The notes beneath the pieces are model-generated. The model was not told the DNA's origin. It made no database searches and saw nothing but the letters and a program-made list of their open reading frames with translations. Shown piece by piece: positions 43,541-56,309 of a stretch of DNA of 64,000 bases. Numbering within the stretch: position 1 is the first letter of the stretch; the number at the start of each line of letters is the position of its first letter. The position numbers and the translations under genes are program-made. The DNA is from Ophiura sarsii (lineage: Eukaryota; Echinodermata; Ophiuroidea; Amphilepidida; Ophiuridae), in contig JAYJML010000072.1 in assembly GCA_035610835.1 (NCBI GenBank), positions 62,001 through 126,000 on the forward strand, given 5' to 3'.

Positions 43541-45690
43541 AACTGTCTAAATCTATCTAAATCTAAATTTATACTCAATAAAATTGCTTAGAGCAACATC
43601 TAATTGAGAAAAACAAAATGGCGAATGATGAGACAGACCAAATGAACTTAATCTACGTTACATGCTTATTTACACCGGTTTTGAAACATTCAACGGTTTT
43701 TGACTCTAAGACGGATGAAGGGAGGTTGTTCCACTCCTAATATGGTATTTGCAAAAAAGCTGTATTTATACACATTTTTGGATGCTTTGACTAGTCGGAA
43801 TTTCTTTGGGTGATATTGTCTAGTAGTCGTTGTAGTTTGACGTTGGATATGTTCTGGAATTGGAATTGCTATATCATTTGCATGAATTTTATACATGATT
43901 GATAGACGGATGTTCCTTCGTCGTTCTTGCAAATTCGACCAATTCAAATCACTTAGTATGTTAGTTACGGTACCATCTGATCTACTATAATTACATGCTA
44001 CAAACCGAGCCGCTCTGCGCTGTACCATTTCAATTTTTTGAACGTCAGATATTACATGAGGGTCCCATACAGCGCAGGCATATTCCAAATGAGGACGAAC
44101 AAGAGCCATATACATTTGTTGTTTGATGGTCTTGGAACATCGATTAAGATTTCTTCTTATGAACCATAGAGTCCAGTTCGCCTTGGCAACTATATTATTT
44201 ATGTGTAATGACCATTTCAAATTGTGGGTAATCTCTACACCCAAGTAGGGATGATGTGATACATATTCTAGATATTTGTTCCCCATGTTATAGTCATACA
44301 CACTTGGATTACGTTTTGTAGTTATACGCAATGTTTTGCATTTAGATATATTAAAACCCATTTGCCATTTACACGACCATTCATATAGGGATGTAAGGTC
44401 TTTTTGCAGTACTTTGTTGTCTTCTGGTGATTTAATGACTCTGTACAGAAGACAGTCATCTGCAAAAAGACGAATGTGTGTGTCATCATCCAGATTAGAA
44501 GCAATATCGTAGATATATATCAGAAACATTAATGGACCTAATACCGTCCCTTGAGGGACTCCAGATATAACTTGAGTCGGGCAAGCTGATTGGCCGTCAA
44601 CAACAACCTTTTGGGTTCGGGATGTTAACCAATTTTTTTATCCAGATCCAGATCTTACCTCTTATTCCATAATGGTCTAACTTACAAAGTAGTCGTTGAT
44701 GTGGCACGGTATCAAATGCTTTTTGAAAATCGAGTATTTGGAGGTCTGTTTGGAGGTTATGGTCAAGATTTCGGGCCAGGTCTTGTATAGTTATGATTAA
44801 CTGGGACTCACAACTGTGTTTTGACCTGAAGCCATGTTGAAAGTGTGATAAGATGTTATATTGTTCCATATGACACATTATATGACGGAAGAGAATATGC
44901 TCCATGAGTTTACATGTTACCGAGGTAAGGGACACTGGCCTATAATTAGCTGGATTATTTTTTGGTCCCTTCTTGAATATTGCTGTGATATTAGCACTTA
45001 GCCAGTCATTCGGTATTTCACCTGTTTCAAGAGATTGATTGAATATGTGCCTGATTATTGGAGCTAGTTCTTGACTTAACTCTTTGAGTATATGAGATGA
45101 TACTCCATCAGGCCCACAGGCTTTACGAGGGTTTACTTTTTCAAGAAGTTTTCTCACTCCTTCTGTGTCTATTATTAGGTCATTTATTATTGAGAACGGA
45201 TCACCTTCCATTTTTGGTATTTCCTGAAGGTCTTCGGTTGTGAAGACACTGGAGTATTGATTGCTGAGTGCTTCAGCTTTTCCTTTGCTACTTAATATTT
45301 CAACCCCCTCTACGTTGAGTGTTGCAACTCCACAACTGTCACGTCTGATATTTTTGACATGGGACCAGAATCTTTTCCCAACAGTTGCGGTACCAGAACG
45401 GGGGGAGACATCAACTAGCCCTCGTAGATATTAACTTTTCGACTTTTGCATCTGTTGTCGTACACTTTTTCTCAAGTTTTTGAATTTGGTCCACAGGTTA
45501 TCTGATCTATATTTTTTGTATGCGTTGTATACTCGATGTTTTTTGCGGATAAGCCTCTTTATACAAGGCGTTAACCACGGAACATCCCAACTACTAATAC
45601 TTTTGGTTACTAGTGTATAAACCCTGTTAATAGGACTAAGCGACAGGTTGCATTTTTGTTTAATGGTAAGAAACATTTGAAAAATGCATG
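43540..45690 (-). pseudogene. Jockey-type LINE, most of the reverse transcriptase, two frameshifts
   Basis: On the minus strand from 45676: a basic WLTPCIKRLIRKK linker, then (after a break near 45430) a region with KACGPDG, NYRPVSLTS and DFQKAFDTVPH blocks to 44597. After a second break in an A7 run near 44635, GVPQGT, the catalytic FADDCLLYR and a C-terminal YLGVEI / CAVWDPH region follow, ending at 43690. Domain order and motifs are those of jockey/CR1-group reverse transcriptases. The endonuclease is absent, so it is 5' truncated. The 3' boundary near 43540 is approximate. Confidence 0.88.
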
Positions 45691-45962
45691 TAATTGGAAA
45701 TTACAAACATACCTCAGTAATGCTGACTTGAGTGACTTCATGTAATATCCCTCTTCCCGCACTGCCTCTATCAGATCGATAGTCGTTTAGACAAACCTAA
45801 CTTCATTTGTGGGAATATCGAGATGAGATTTTCTAAAATGTGACTGCAAGATAGAAAGCGAAACACATGCGAATAAAGATCCAGTGTTACATTGATCAAT
45901 ATCAAGGGATCAACTTAGATTATTATAAAAAAGGATGTGAATATTATTGTTTTTGTCAAGGT

Positions 45963-46360
45963 GTAATGATAACATAACATAACATAACAAGTAGCATTTA
46001 TATAGCGCTCTTACACATTATACAATGGTACCACAGCGCTTAACCAAATTAAAACATAAAATTAAAATTAACAGTGTTAAACATCACTCGCACTATGACG
46101 GTGGAATAAGTGAGTTTTTAACATCTTCTTAAATTGAGTCAGTGACGAGGCATGCCTGATGTGACGCGGAAAATTATTCCACAAAAATGGGCCGGAGGCA
46201 TAAAATCCTTTCTTGGCGGTAGTGAGACGAGTTTTAGGTACAGTGAGAATTCGAGTGTCAGAGGCAGAACGAAGACCACTTCTTTTAGGCACATAAGTAC
46301 TAGTAAAGTCCTTAAGATAAGAAGGCACGCCATCATTGAAACATTTATATACAATTAGTC
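45963..46360 (-). pseudogene. 3' end of an L2/CR1-like LINE
   Basis: The minus-strand frame 46328-46077 encodes the terminal reverse transcriptase region (SYLKDF...RSGLRSAS...LWNNFP...FKKMLKTHLF). It is followed by a 3' UTR with AGCGCTATATAAATGC and a (TGTTA)n tail at 45966-45990. These features are typical of L2-type elements in aquatic animals. It lies immediately upstream of the jockey-type fragment on the same strand but is a separate insertion. Confidence 0.85.
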
Positions 46361-46369
46361 AGGATCTTT

Positions 46370-47290
46370 ATTCAAACATCTGCATATATTTAGGTTTTTT
46401 AAAGAACTTTTGAATTTTAAAAATCAGATGTTTCTGACAGAAATTATTTGGTTAAAATGGTACATACCAAGTTTGACCAAAATTACCTCTTTTTGAAACT
46501 TTTGAAATGAAGATGACATTAGGGCTGATATCCAAACTCTCAAGCGGTGTTACACCGGTATTACACCGATGTTATATCGGTATTAAAACGATATTTTTTT
46601 CTATTGTTAAAAGCATCGAAAAAAGATCAGTGATAAACACCCCGCTGCACCCGCCTCGCTACTTATCTGGCGTTAACAATAGAACTATTGTAGTACTGTC
46701 GATGGCTCAATTAGTGAAGCAGACAGATGAAAGCGCGAGGAAAGTTGTGTTATATTCTTTAAGAAATACTAAAGCTTTTAAATCCGACCGTAAAATGTTT
46801 ACGTTCACCGCCGATCAATGTATCTGGTCGTCTAGACATATCAATTAAGCTACCGCTCCATCACGAGTGTGGCATGTTGTTTACTCTCACTCTATTCATC
46901 ATGTACAGCTCTATAAATAATCTATATAATTATCCCAGTCCTTTTGTTCGGCGCAGTATTGCTATGGTCTTATGAAAGTAGCTCATTTCCCCTTCATTCC
47001 ATTGAATTCAATGCTGAAAACATTTTGGTGATAGGTCACGTAAAATATTTGTATAATGGATGGGTGATGACAGAGGGGGCGTAATATATTGACCATCGTG
47101 TTTGGAAGTATTATACAATATACAATCCAAGTCATTAGTTTAGAGGGGAAATTATTTCCGAATTTTGTCCTTTCTTCAATTTTCGATACAATGTTCCCTA
47201 TCAATAGAATATAATGGTCTTTGCTGGTTGTCAACTGTCACATCGCATTGCATTTGGCCTGTAACCCTTTTGAACATGAAACCACCATAC
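46370..47290. other. Non-coding, no gene seen
   Basis: 46540-46590 has repeated TTACACCG / TATCGGTAT phrases. No supported coding frame. Confidence 0.35.
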
Positions 47291-47299
47291 AACTTGCGA

Positions 47300-47405
47300 C
47301 ATTTGACGCTCAATTCTCATAGCCCTAGTGAACGCAATATTGAAGCGATTCTGTAATCGCTTAAGTATTGCGTTCACTAGGGCTATGAGAATTGAGCGTC
47401 AAATG
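47300..47405. repeat. 106-bp palindrome, 51-bp arms
   Basis: The arms from CATTTGACGCTCAATTCTC to AAGCGATT are complementary with two or three mismatches around a CTGT loop. Confidence 0.95.
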
Positions 47406-47544
47406 ATTGTACAGCACCGGCAAGAAGCTGAAATCCTAAAGAACAATTCCCATTTTTTTAAATGTTAATCGCTTCATTATTTTAATTTTGAAAACAAAGT
47501 TTGGGGATCAGCAACGCATAAGAAATGTGATGCTTGAATAACTC

Positions 47545-48480
47545 CATACTAAATAAAGTGTAGTAAAATGATGCTCTTCAACCGTTTTTGCTCCGAATTT
47601 GTAAGAAAATTGGGTCGTGTTCATGATGATATTTATGTTTGACATGGACAGAAATATGTTTTTCTTTGAAATTAAGATAAAATTACCTCTTTTATATACT
47701 CAAAATCAATGGAAATCGATACATATCGAGTGTCACCACTACGTGTTAAAAAGGGGCACAGCACTCATTTTTTTAAAATTTAAAATGTCTCGAATGCTTT
47801 CTTCTAATAAACAAACACTAAAACATTAAAAGTTCATAAAATCGTCAAGAAGTGTTACACCTTCCAATTACATTTTACGATACGATCATTTAAACAGCGC
47901 CAATCCCTATTTTCAGCCCGGACGCTCGCCTTCTAGCACGTGTGTTCATCAACGCGATAAATGTTCGGTTCAATCGGAAATCAATATTTTGCAATATCCT
48001 GATCAAAGTACAAGAGATTATCTTTCATTTTAATTATGAAATAATTAATAAATAACTTTGAAAGCCCTTTTTTGTCTTAATTTAGACCCAAATTAAACCT
48101 GGTCGCCCCCCCCCCGACATGATTGATATCAATGACAAAATGGGTTTAAAAACATTTATTTAAACTGTATTTGTTAAGCCCCTGATTGATAAAACGAGCA
48201 TAGATATGTAGGTCTATATCCGATAAGCGAGGGGGTCAATTATTGTGAGTAAAATCAAAACCAAGGAAATGTGTAGTAAAATGATGCTCTTCAACCATTT
48301 TTCCTCCAAATTTGTAAGAAAATTGGGTCGTGTTCATGGTATTTATGTATGACATGGACAGAAATATGTTTTTCTTTGAAATTAAGATAAAATTACCTCT
48401 TTTATAGACCCAAAATCAATGCAAATCGATATAAATCGAGTGTCACCACTGCGTGTTACAACACACAATAAATCTTTTTG
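47545..48480 (+). repeat. Segment duplicated locally and at 52320-52860
   Basis: TGTAGTAAAATGATGCTCTTC and what follows to CACCACTRCGTGTTA occurs at 47560, 48272 and 52391. AAGAAGTGTTACACCTTCC through the TTTCATTTTAATTATGAAAT segment occurs at 47850-48045 and 52640-52845. No gene. Confidence 0.8.
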
Positions 48481-48499
48481 CCATTTTTGTAAACACCAA

Positions 48500-50605
48500 G
48501 TAATATCAATTACAATTAATGTCGGATACCACAGAAATCAATGCTCTTTATTATGCTGACGATATTGTTGTAACGGCTGATACTATAGCCTATAGGTGTT
48601 CTCAGTAAACATACATTATTAAATCGATCCAGGATTTCTGCACACAGGGTGAGTCAAAAAGACTCCAATAGTGGAAAGAAGCCATTTTGTTTTCAAAACC
48701 AAAATGAATTTTAAAACTTTTTAAACGTTGCAAGAATGATGTATTTAATCCTAACTTTGTGTGAAAAATTGAAGTCGATTACATTTTTCGTTTGTCTTTG
48801 GTGACCCTCTTTGCTGCACAACCAAATTTACCTGTTTGTCCACGAGCACAGTGATTTTCATTGGAAATGGCACACATTGCATTTTCATATTTGAATATCC
48901 CGCCAACAAAAAAATGGAAAATTTCAGTTTTTTATTAAAATTTAGAACATTATACGCTTTCATAGCATGGGTATGATTATAATTGATTATGCTAACTCAC
49001 ATGTAAACAAGAAAGGATGCATCAAATTCCAATAACATCACAAATGAACTCAAGTTTGAATGAGACACATTTTGCGATCTGATGCATATTTTGGGTATCT
49101 CGTGGACAAACGTGTGAAATGGATGTACTGGTCAAAAGGTTCACCAAAGGAAAACGGAAAATGCTATCGACTTCATCTTTTCACACAAAGTTAGGATTAA
49201 ATGCATCATTCTTGCAACGTTTAAAAAGTTTTAAAATTCATTTTGGTTTTGAAAACAAAATGGCTTCTTTCCACTATTGCAGTCTTTTTGACTCACCCTG
49301 TACATTGGGGGATGAAGGTTAATATGAGCAAAACTCAAATCATGATTTTCCGTAAAGGAGGCCGGATTAGTTGTTATGAAAAGTGACTTATAATGATCAC
49401 CCTCTCGATATTGTGTCAAAATATAAATATCTGTATACTGGGCCCAAAATTATCAACTGGCAATGCATGGGGGAAATCAACGAGACACCTTGCAGATCAA
49501 GCTTCCAAAGCACTCAATATTCGGAGAAAAACAATATGCTGTTGGTTATATGTCGTATGATTCCTATTTTAAAATCTTTGATGCTGCTATTTTACCTATT
49601 TTAACATATAACGGCTCAGATATTTGGGGTTTTAAGCGTTATGAATGTCTGGAAAAAGTTCAATACAAGACCTGCAAGGTTAAGCAGTTTCTACAAATCT
49701 CTCAAAACTCTACAAATAATGCAGCAATTGGCGAGTGTGGCAGATATCCCATGTATGTACATTGTATTATCAACTGTATCAAATGTTGGTTAAAACTGTT
49801 AAATATGGGAGATGACCGTTTACCAAAGAAAAGTTATGATATGCTTGTTTCTCTTGACGAGAGAGGTTCGCTAACGTGGGCCACTGAGATCAAATTTATA
49901 CTTTTTTATCATGGATTTGGACATGTCTCGTATAATCAAGGTGTTGGTAATGTAAATATTTCTAAAGTATGTTTAAGCAACGTATCCAGGATACTGCGCA
50001 ACAAAATTGGTTTGCCGATATTTCTATACTCTTGATAAATTAAGGACATATCGTAATTTCAAAATTCAATTATCACCTGAAAAATACTTATCAGTTATCA
50101 CGAATGCGTCACTTCGCCGTTATTTTTCAAGATTATGATGTTCCAGTCATTCTCTTCGCATTGAAACCGGTAGAAGACATGGAATAGATTATATAATGAT
50201 CGGACATGTTTAGTGTGTAATGATGGTATAATGTAGAAGATTATTTCATTTTGTTATTATTTGTAACCAATATAACACTTAACGTAATACTCGTAGATAT
50301 AATGTATCTCAACTAAGTACACCAGACACGCAACTTCAACCAACTCATCAGAGTTCTCCAAAAAGTACTGATATTAAAAACTATGCTCAATTTTTATTTA
50401 CTGCAATGAAGATAAGAGAAGATATTGAATTTAATTGATTATGATTTGTATATTGAATCCTTTGATGACAGCATAGCAAAGTAAAGATTGTATATTATGT
50501 ATGCGTATTTATAATTTTTGTACCATGTAGTATGATGGGTAGTAGGCCTATGAAAGGCCAGATGCCTATATATATATACAATAAACAAAATGAATGAATG
50601 AATGA
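48500..50605 (+). pseudogene. Decayed L1-like LINE split by a mariner-like element
   Basis: 48535-48640 encodes the YADD catalytic block of a reverse transcriptase. The frame is then interrupted at 48645-49300 by a foldback element and resumes at ~49303 with a MSKTQIMIF block. It continues (with frameshifts) through 49463-50035, which has LPILTYNGSDIWGF, GECGRYP and WATEIKFILF. Further decayed sequence runs to ~50290. The 3' end has a (GAAT)n tail at ~50590-50605. The N-terminal half is missing. Confidence 0.85.
48645..49300. mobile_element. Mariner-like foldback element, CAGGGTGAGTCAAAAA family, copy 3, inside a LINE
   Basis: 656 bp, a sibling of 23555-24215. The right flank is TA and the left flank CA, read as a mutated TA. 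The LINE reading frame is continuous if the element and one TA are removed, which confirms the boundaries. Confidence 0.9.
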
Positions 50606-50649
50606 CTGAATCAAGATCAACTGTCAATATACCGTAGTTAATTTAAATA

Positions 50650-51240
50650 CCACATAGCTAAAGTTATGTGACTTAACGCATCGAATTTTGGGCACTTTAA
50701 GGCCATTTTGCAAAATTTCTAAGTTTTTAAAATCTCTTTCATTCATCATAAGATGTTAATGAGACTATTTATGTTTCATTTTATGTTAAAGTATATGCGA
50801 TGTTTTAAGAACCCAATGAACCATCAAACTGATTACGCAATGGCGTGCTCACCCTATATCAAACCATAGATACTTAAATGTAAAATTGTAGGTCCAAAAT
50901 TGCCGAATTTTAGGGGTATGTGTGAAAGTTTCAATTTGGAAATAATAATAGGCTTAAATTATCTTTTTATCTGTCACGCATATTAATGTATCGTATATAA
51001 GGTAAACTCACAATGTAATTTCCCAGAGTACCAGTATTGACACCTCCCCCCCCCCCGACATGATTTAATATGATACTCCATTTCTAATGTTCAATTTTTG
51101 GGCACTTTAAGGCCATTTTGCAGAATGTTTAAGGTTTTTAAAATCTCTTTCATTCATCATGAGATGTTAATGAGACTATTTATGTTTCATTTTATGTTAA
51201 AAGTATATGCGATGTTTTAAAAACCCAATGAACCATGAAA
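50650..51240 (+). repeat. Tandemly duplicated ~410-bp non-coding segment
   Basis: 50695-50845 (GGGCACTTTAAGGCC to CTGATTACGCAA) recurs at 51100-51250 with few changes. The 50890-51010 part recurs at 52140-52260, beyond the palindromic tandem repeats. Confidence 0.8.
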
Positions 51241-51242
51241 CT

Positions 51243-51530
51243 GATTACGCAACTGACCACATGTGTCCCATATGGGTTTTACAAGGGCCATAATGGGCAA
51301 CGTTTGGGTAAACGTATCAGGGTCCAATATAGGCTCACCACATGGGTCCCATATGGGTTTTATAAGGGCCAAAATGGGCTACGTTTGGGTAAACCTATCA
51401 GGGTCCCATATGGGCTGACCACATGGGCCCATGTGGGTTTTACAAGGGCCATAATGGGCTACGTTTGAGTAAATCTATCAGGGTCCAATAGGGGCTGACC
51501 ACATGGGACCCACATGGGTTATATCAGGGC
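51243..51530 (+). repeat. 81-bp tandem repeat, ~3.5 units
   Basis: Each unit has GACCACATG, CCCATATGGGTTTTA, AAGGGCCAWAATGGGC and AACCTATCAGGGTCC. The length is a multiple of three, so an open frame crosses it, but no protein family is indicated. Confidence 0.9.
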
Positions 51531-51929
51531 AATTCCACGCATGCGCATTGAGCTTGGTTATATTGGTTTCGTAACACTATGGAATTCATATTTATGAATT
51601 TTGATAAATGATTCGATCCACGTCATGCACTATTTCATAATTTAATGGCAAGTAACAACATTACTTCACACAAAACTGTACACATGAACAATTTTGTTGG
51701 AGAATGTTAATATATAGAAAGCCAAATGAATGAATTGTTCTTCCAATTGCCAGTCATTTATTCGGGTATGTAAATAATTCAATTATCAATTACCTAATAT
51801 AGGCTGCCCATAAGGGCAAGCCCATTTAAAACCCTGATTTGGCCCTAATTAAACCCATGTAAACCCCCCAATGGACCTATGGGGGCCAACACGCATGCCC
51901 CCTTTCGAACAAAGTGACAAAAATAGTAA

Positions 51930-52025
51930 GGGTCCCATGTGGGCCTGCCCAGATGGGACCCACGTGGGCCTGCCCAGATGGGACCCACGTGGGCCTGCCC
52001 AGATGGGACCCACGTGGGCCAACTC
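51930..52025 (+). repeat. 25-bp GC-rich tandem repeat, 3+ units, each with CACGTG
   Basis: The unit is CCTGCCCAGATGGGACCCACGTGGG. It shares the CCCAYRTGGG palindrome with the 81-bp repeats to its left. Confidence 0.92.
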
Positions 52026-52319
52026 GCATTGGCCCCTTTCGGACAAAGTGGCCAAGATATTAAGGGTCCCATGTGGGCCGCCCAAATGGAGCCCATAAAG
52101 GGCACAGAATGGGGCCATTGCATACGTGTTGGCCTGGAAATTGCTGAATTTTAGGGGTATGGGTGAAAAACGTTTCAATTTTGAAATAATAATAGGCCTA
52201 AATTGTATTTTTATTTGTCACGCATAATTAATCGTATATCAGGTAAACTCACAATGTAATTTGTTTTGGGTTATATTCTCTAGGGAATTGCCCAGAGCAC
52301 TGTTATTGACATTTTGATA

Positions 52320-52860
52320 CTTTGAAAGCCCTTTTTTGGTCTTCATTTAGACCCAAATTAAATCTGGTAAAATCAAAAACAAGGAAATGTGTAGTAAAAT
52401 GATGCTCTTCAACCGATTTTTGCTCCAAATTAAGATCAAATTACCTCTTTTATAGACTAAAAACAATGCAAATCTATATAAATCGAGTGTGACCACTGCG
52501 TGTTACAAGGGGGCACAGCACTAAATAAACATGTAAATTAGGGCTAAAAGAGTCGCGATCTTGGGCCCTTAGTAACCATTTTTGGAATGTCTCGAATGCT
52601 TTATTCTAATAAACAAACATTAAATGTTCATAAATCGTCAAGAAGTGTTACACCTTCCAATTATATTTTACGATACGATCATTTAAACAGCGCCACCCCT
52701 ATTTTCAGCCCGGACGCTCGCCTTCTAACCGCCTCCGAGCACGTGTGTTCATCCACGTGATAAATTTTCGATACAATCGAAAATCAATATTTTGCAATAT
52801 CCTGATCAAAGTACAAGAGATTATCTTTCATTTTAATTATGAAATGCTACCCTCACTCGG
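52320..52860 (+). repeat. Second copy of the 47.5-48.5 kb segment
   Basis: Collinear pieces of 47545-48480, including AAGTGTTACACCTTCCAATT and GGACGCTCGCCTTC. It ends near GAAATGCTACC. Confidence 0.8.
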
Positions 52861-53650
52861 GCAGGCTGATCAGGAGGGGACTCGGTCTCGACCATTGTGT
52901 TGTCTCTAGCTACCATTGACTTGATTTTTTATTCACATTAACAGTAGGCAAAAATTTGCAGGATTTCCCTGGTAGGGTGCATTACTCCAAACGACTTCAC
53001 AACATTTTGCTCGATTATACATAAATCTGGCAACTAAAAGGTACATCGGTTTTAAACGAGACTTCCTGTAAAAAAAGGTTATATTCAGTGGCGTGACCCC
53101 CCCCGGCTATTTTAATGCTAATTTGGTTTCTATTCTCCCAACTGATAAGCTTTACAATTGGATAGAAATACATGAAGCAAACCTCCTAAATTAGTGCAAT
53201 TCCCCCGAATGATAGGAAATGGTTGGCAGCTGAACTCCAGCCCCCCCCTTGGATATTCCACTGCACATCAATATTAAAAAATCCGTCACATGTGCGTGCC
53301 ACATGCCGTGAGTTCGATCCGACATTGCAAAATCAGAAAGGGAAGATAAATCGCGAAGGTAACCAGCCCCTGTGGACAGAGAGGAGGGCTGGTTAGCCAC
53401 CACCTGTGGCCCGCCTGTGTGCTGATGCTACAACTTGTTTGAATTGTTAAATTTCACTAAGCAGGGGCCTGGGGTGCTCCATACAATTTAGACATTAATA
53501 TTTAAACACTTTTGACCCACCCCACCCACCAAAGTATTTATGAATGCTCCCTTTATGAAAGTATTTAATCGAACTACTAAAATATTTATATTATTTTGAT
53601 CATTGACAATTATATCATAATTTCAAGTTCACCTTCATGTCACGGTATTT
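52861..53650. other. Non-coding, no gene seen
   Basis: One CAGTGGCGTGACCCCCC end near 53087 suggests another truncated hAT-type repeat. Confidence 0.35.
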
Positions 53651-54944
53651 TAATGGCAGCCAGCGATGGAAATAACACCCGCCCGCCCGCCCATAGCGGG
53701 TAACTTTCGTGTCGGGCGGATGAAGATGCAAAGGTACCCGTCTGACTGGCGGGTAACATTTCTGAAGCTCAAAGTGTACGAGGGTCATTCAGTAAGATAT
53801 GAAAGTTAACATGGTATGGGATGCATGAGTGATTCTATTGAGGAGTAGTGTGATCAATACAAAGTATGAACCTTTGTCTTTCAAACAATACAGTTTTGGA
53901 TTTCTAAGTGTGAACTATGACGTCATAGCATTGTCTCAAAGTAAGTACACTTGGGACACTGCTAAATAAGTTATTTGGCGATAAATGTGAATTGTTTGTA
54001 TGAAACATGTGGTAAGAAGATTGCATAACATGACACCAGAAGCAGGTAAATCTCAATTTATTTTCACGTAAGTATGATGAGAAAGACAATAACTTTAATC
54101 CCTGTGTAATTTTATATATATTGTATAAGAGGAAAAAGTGAGGAGAGGCAATTGAATATAAAGTATACAAATATCAGTATTTCAAATAGCCAATTTCATT
54201 GTAAAATGCCCCAGTCCGTGACTCACTAATATTGCGGAAAATCAAACAATTTAGGAAAAATCCAAGCAATTAACCAGTTTGGGAGATTCCATATAATAGC
54301 TAACTAATTATCTGAACATATTAGCATAAAACCTGCAGAAGATATGCGCATGCGTAGACGGCAGATCATTTTGAACTGGGCCAAAAATGGCTAAAATCAT
54401 GAAATTTACCAGAAGCTTACTGTGCCTAATCAGAAATAATAAAAAATGCTTAAATCAATGTGTATAAATATTGTGATAGTCAAAATGAAGATATACATGA
54501 ATGTATCAATCAAAGATGGCTGCCACAACCTCTCTTATTACTGTTATCTTTAGAGCTACTAGATATGTATTGTTAAAGTAATCGTCACATCATTTCAATG
54601 GTTTGAGGAAATTTTATGAACAGCTCCTCATGACATCCCCACTATTATTGCTTTACATCCCACAACAATTTACTAAATTATGATCCCTCCATTGTTCTTT
54701 ATCCTTTGTTGTTTTTTAAGCTATATTATTGCGGATTTTGCTAAATAAAAGCGTATTTGAGATGATCCCTTCTTGTTTGTATTAAGGAATTCAGATCTAA
54801 AAAAGAGTGTCAAACAGAGATAAGTGTGTGTTCTAACTATGTGTCAAGTGTTATCTGTTTTTATTTTTATGCTTGCATTGCCGAGATATACGCAAATGTA
54901 TCAATCAACCAATTTTCAACATATTACATATCTAGCCAAATAAT

Positions 54945-55733
54945 TTCACACAGCATACCAGGGAACTCAAGAGGAACCTCACTACCCGGGGTCACAGTGC
55001 CAACAAAGTACAGCAAGCCATCAACAAGGTGAAATCTCTCCCTAGGTCAGATGTTCTGAAGCAGAAGCCTAAGAGTACGGATCCCAACACCAGAGTTCCT
55101 CTTGTGGTTACCTTTCATCCTAACCTTCCTCCCCTCCGCAACATCACTAATGACAATCACCACATACTCCAAACTTCAGATCGGCTACAGCGTGCCATTC
55201 CGGACACACCAATCCTTGCCTACAGACGTCCTCGCAGTTTAAGAGATCTTCTTGTGAGAGCTGAAGTTCCTAACCTAAATGATGCTACTTCTCCCACTCC
55301 TCAGGGTACATTCACATGTGATACCAACAGGTGTGTCGTTTGTAAGGACCATATCAAGGCAGGTGCTTCTGTCACAAGTAATGCCAACAATTCCTCCCAC
55401 AGAATCCGAGGTACCATCACTTGCACTACATCCAATGTTGTGTATCTCATATCTTGCAGAGTGTGTGGTGTTCAATATGTCGGAGAGACCAAAACGGAAC
55501 TGAAGAGACGGTTCTATGGCCACAGATCTACTGTCAACACTAAGAAGCTTGATACACCCGTCGGTAATCACTTCAACCTCCCCAATCACTGCATGTCTGA
55601 CATGATATTGCAGGGCATCGAGTCCCTAGGTAACCGTCCAGACACTGTCCGTGCTAGTAGAGAGAAATTCTGGATAAAACGCCTTCGCACAATGCAGCCA
55701 CATGGTCTCAACATCCAAGAAGGCAACGACTAA
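54945..55733 (+). pseudogene. Penelope-like retroelement, C-terminal GIY-YIG endonuclease part
   Basis: The open frame from ~54945 (ATG at 55029, stop at 55731) encodes the linker and GIY-YIG nuclease of a Penelope-like element. It has a CCHH-like CDTNRCVVC segment (residues 97-105 of the ATG-started frame), the VYLISC...QYVGET core (138-154), arginines 160-161, H165 and the late glutamate in REKFWI (212). The reverse transcriptase half is absent upstream, so it is 5' truncated. The nuclease frame itself is unbroken. The 3' flank to ~56345 is T-rich and probably the element's tail region. Confidence 0.9.
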
Positions 55734-56309
55734 GTTTCAATTTGTTCATTTTCTTTTCACTTTTCACTCCACATGTTGTGTTGTATTTCATTCATTCATT
55801 TTATTATTGTTTTCGTTATATTCTTATCATAATATATTTTTGTATTCATTTATAGGTTGATTGATTAATTAATCATTTTAATGATCTATTTACCATTTTT
55901 CCCCCCTTTTTTTGTTTTGTATTTTATAATTCATAATTTAACCACTCTCTTTTTATTTTAATAGACACATTTATTTTGTTCTCTTTACTTTCCTTGCACT
56001 TTGTTAGCACAACATCCATAATTATCTTATTTCTTTACCTTATACGTTATTAATCCTGTTATGACTCTTCCTCCTTCCATTTATGTCTTGTTTTTAGTCA
56101 ATCAATAATACTCTCTTATCATCTTTATAACCTTTATTCTAATTTTTACTTGTGTTACACTAATCCACTTAATTTACCCACTCCAGACATCCCTTTTGTT
56201 GTTGATGTTAAACCCCTCTATTGTTTTGCTTCCTGTCCTTTGTTTTCTTTGTCCTTCTCGTTGGTACCCATGTTTATATATAAGTGTGTGTATGTATCTT
56301 GTCTCATTC

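Noticed and set aside
51845..52178. Several overlapping 70-109-residue frames on both strands
   Set aside because: Caused by the GC-rich 25-bp tandem repeat with palindromic units.
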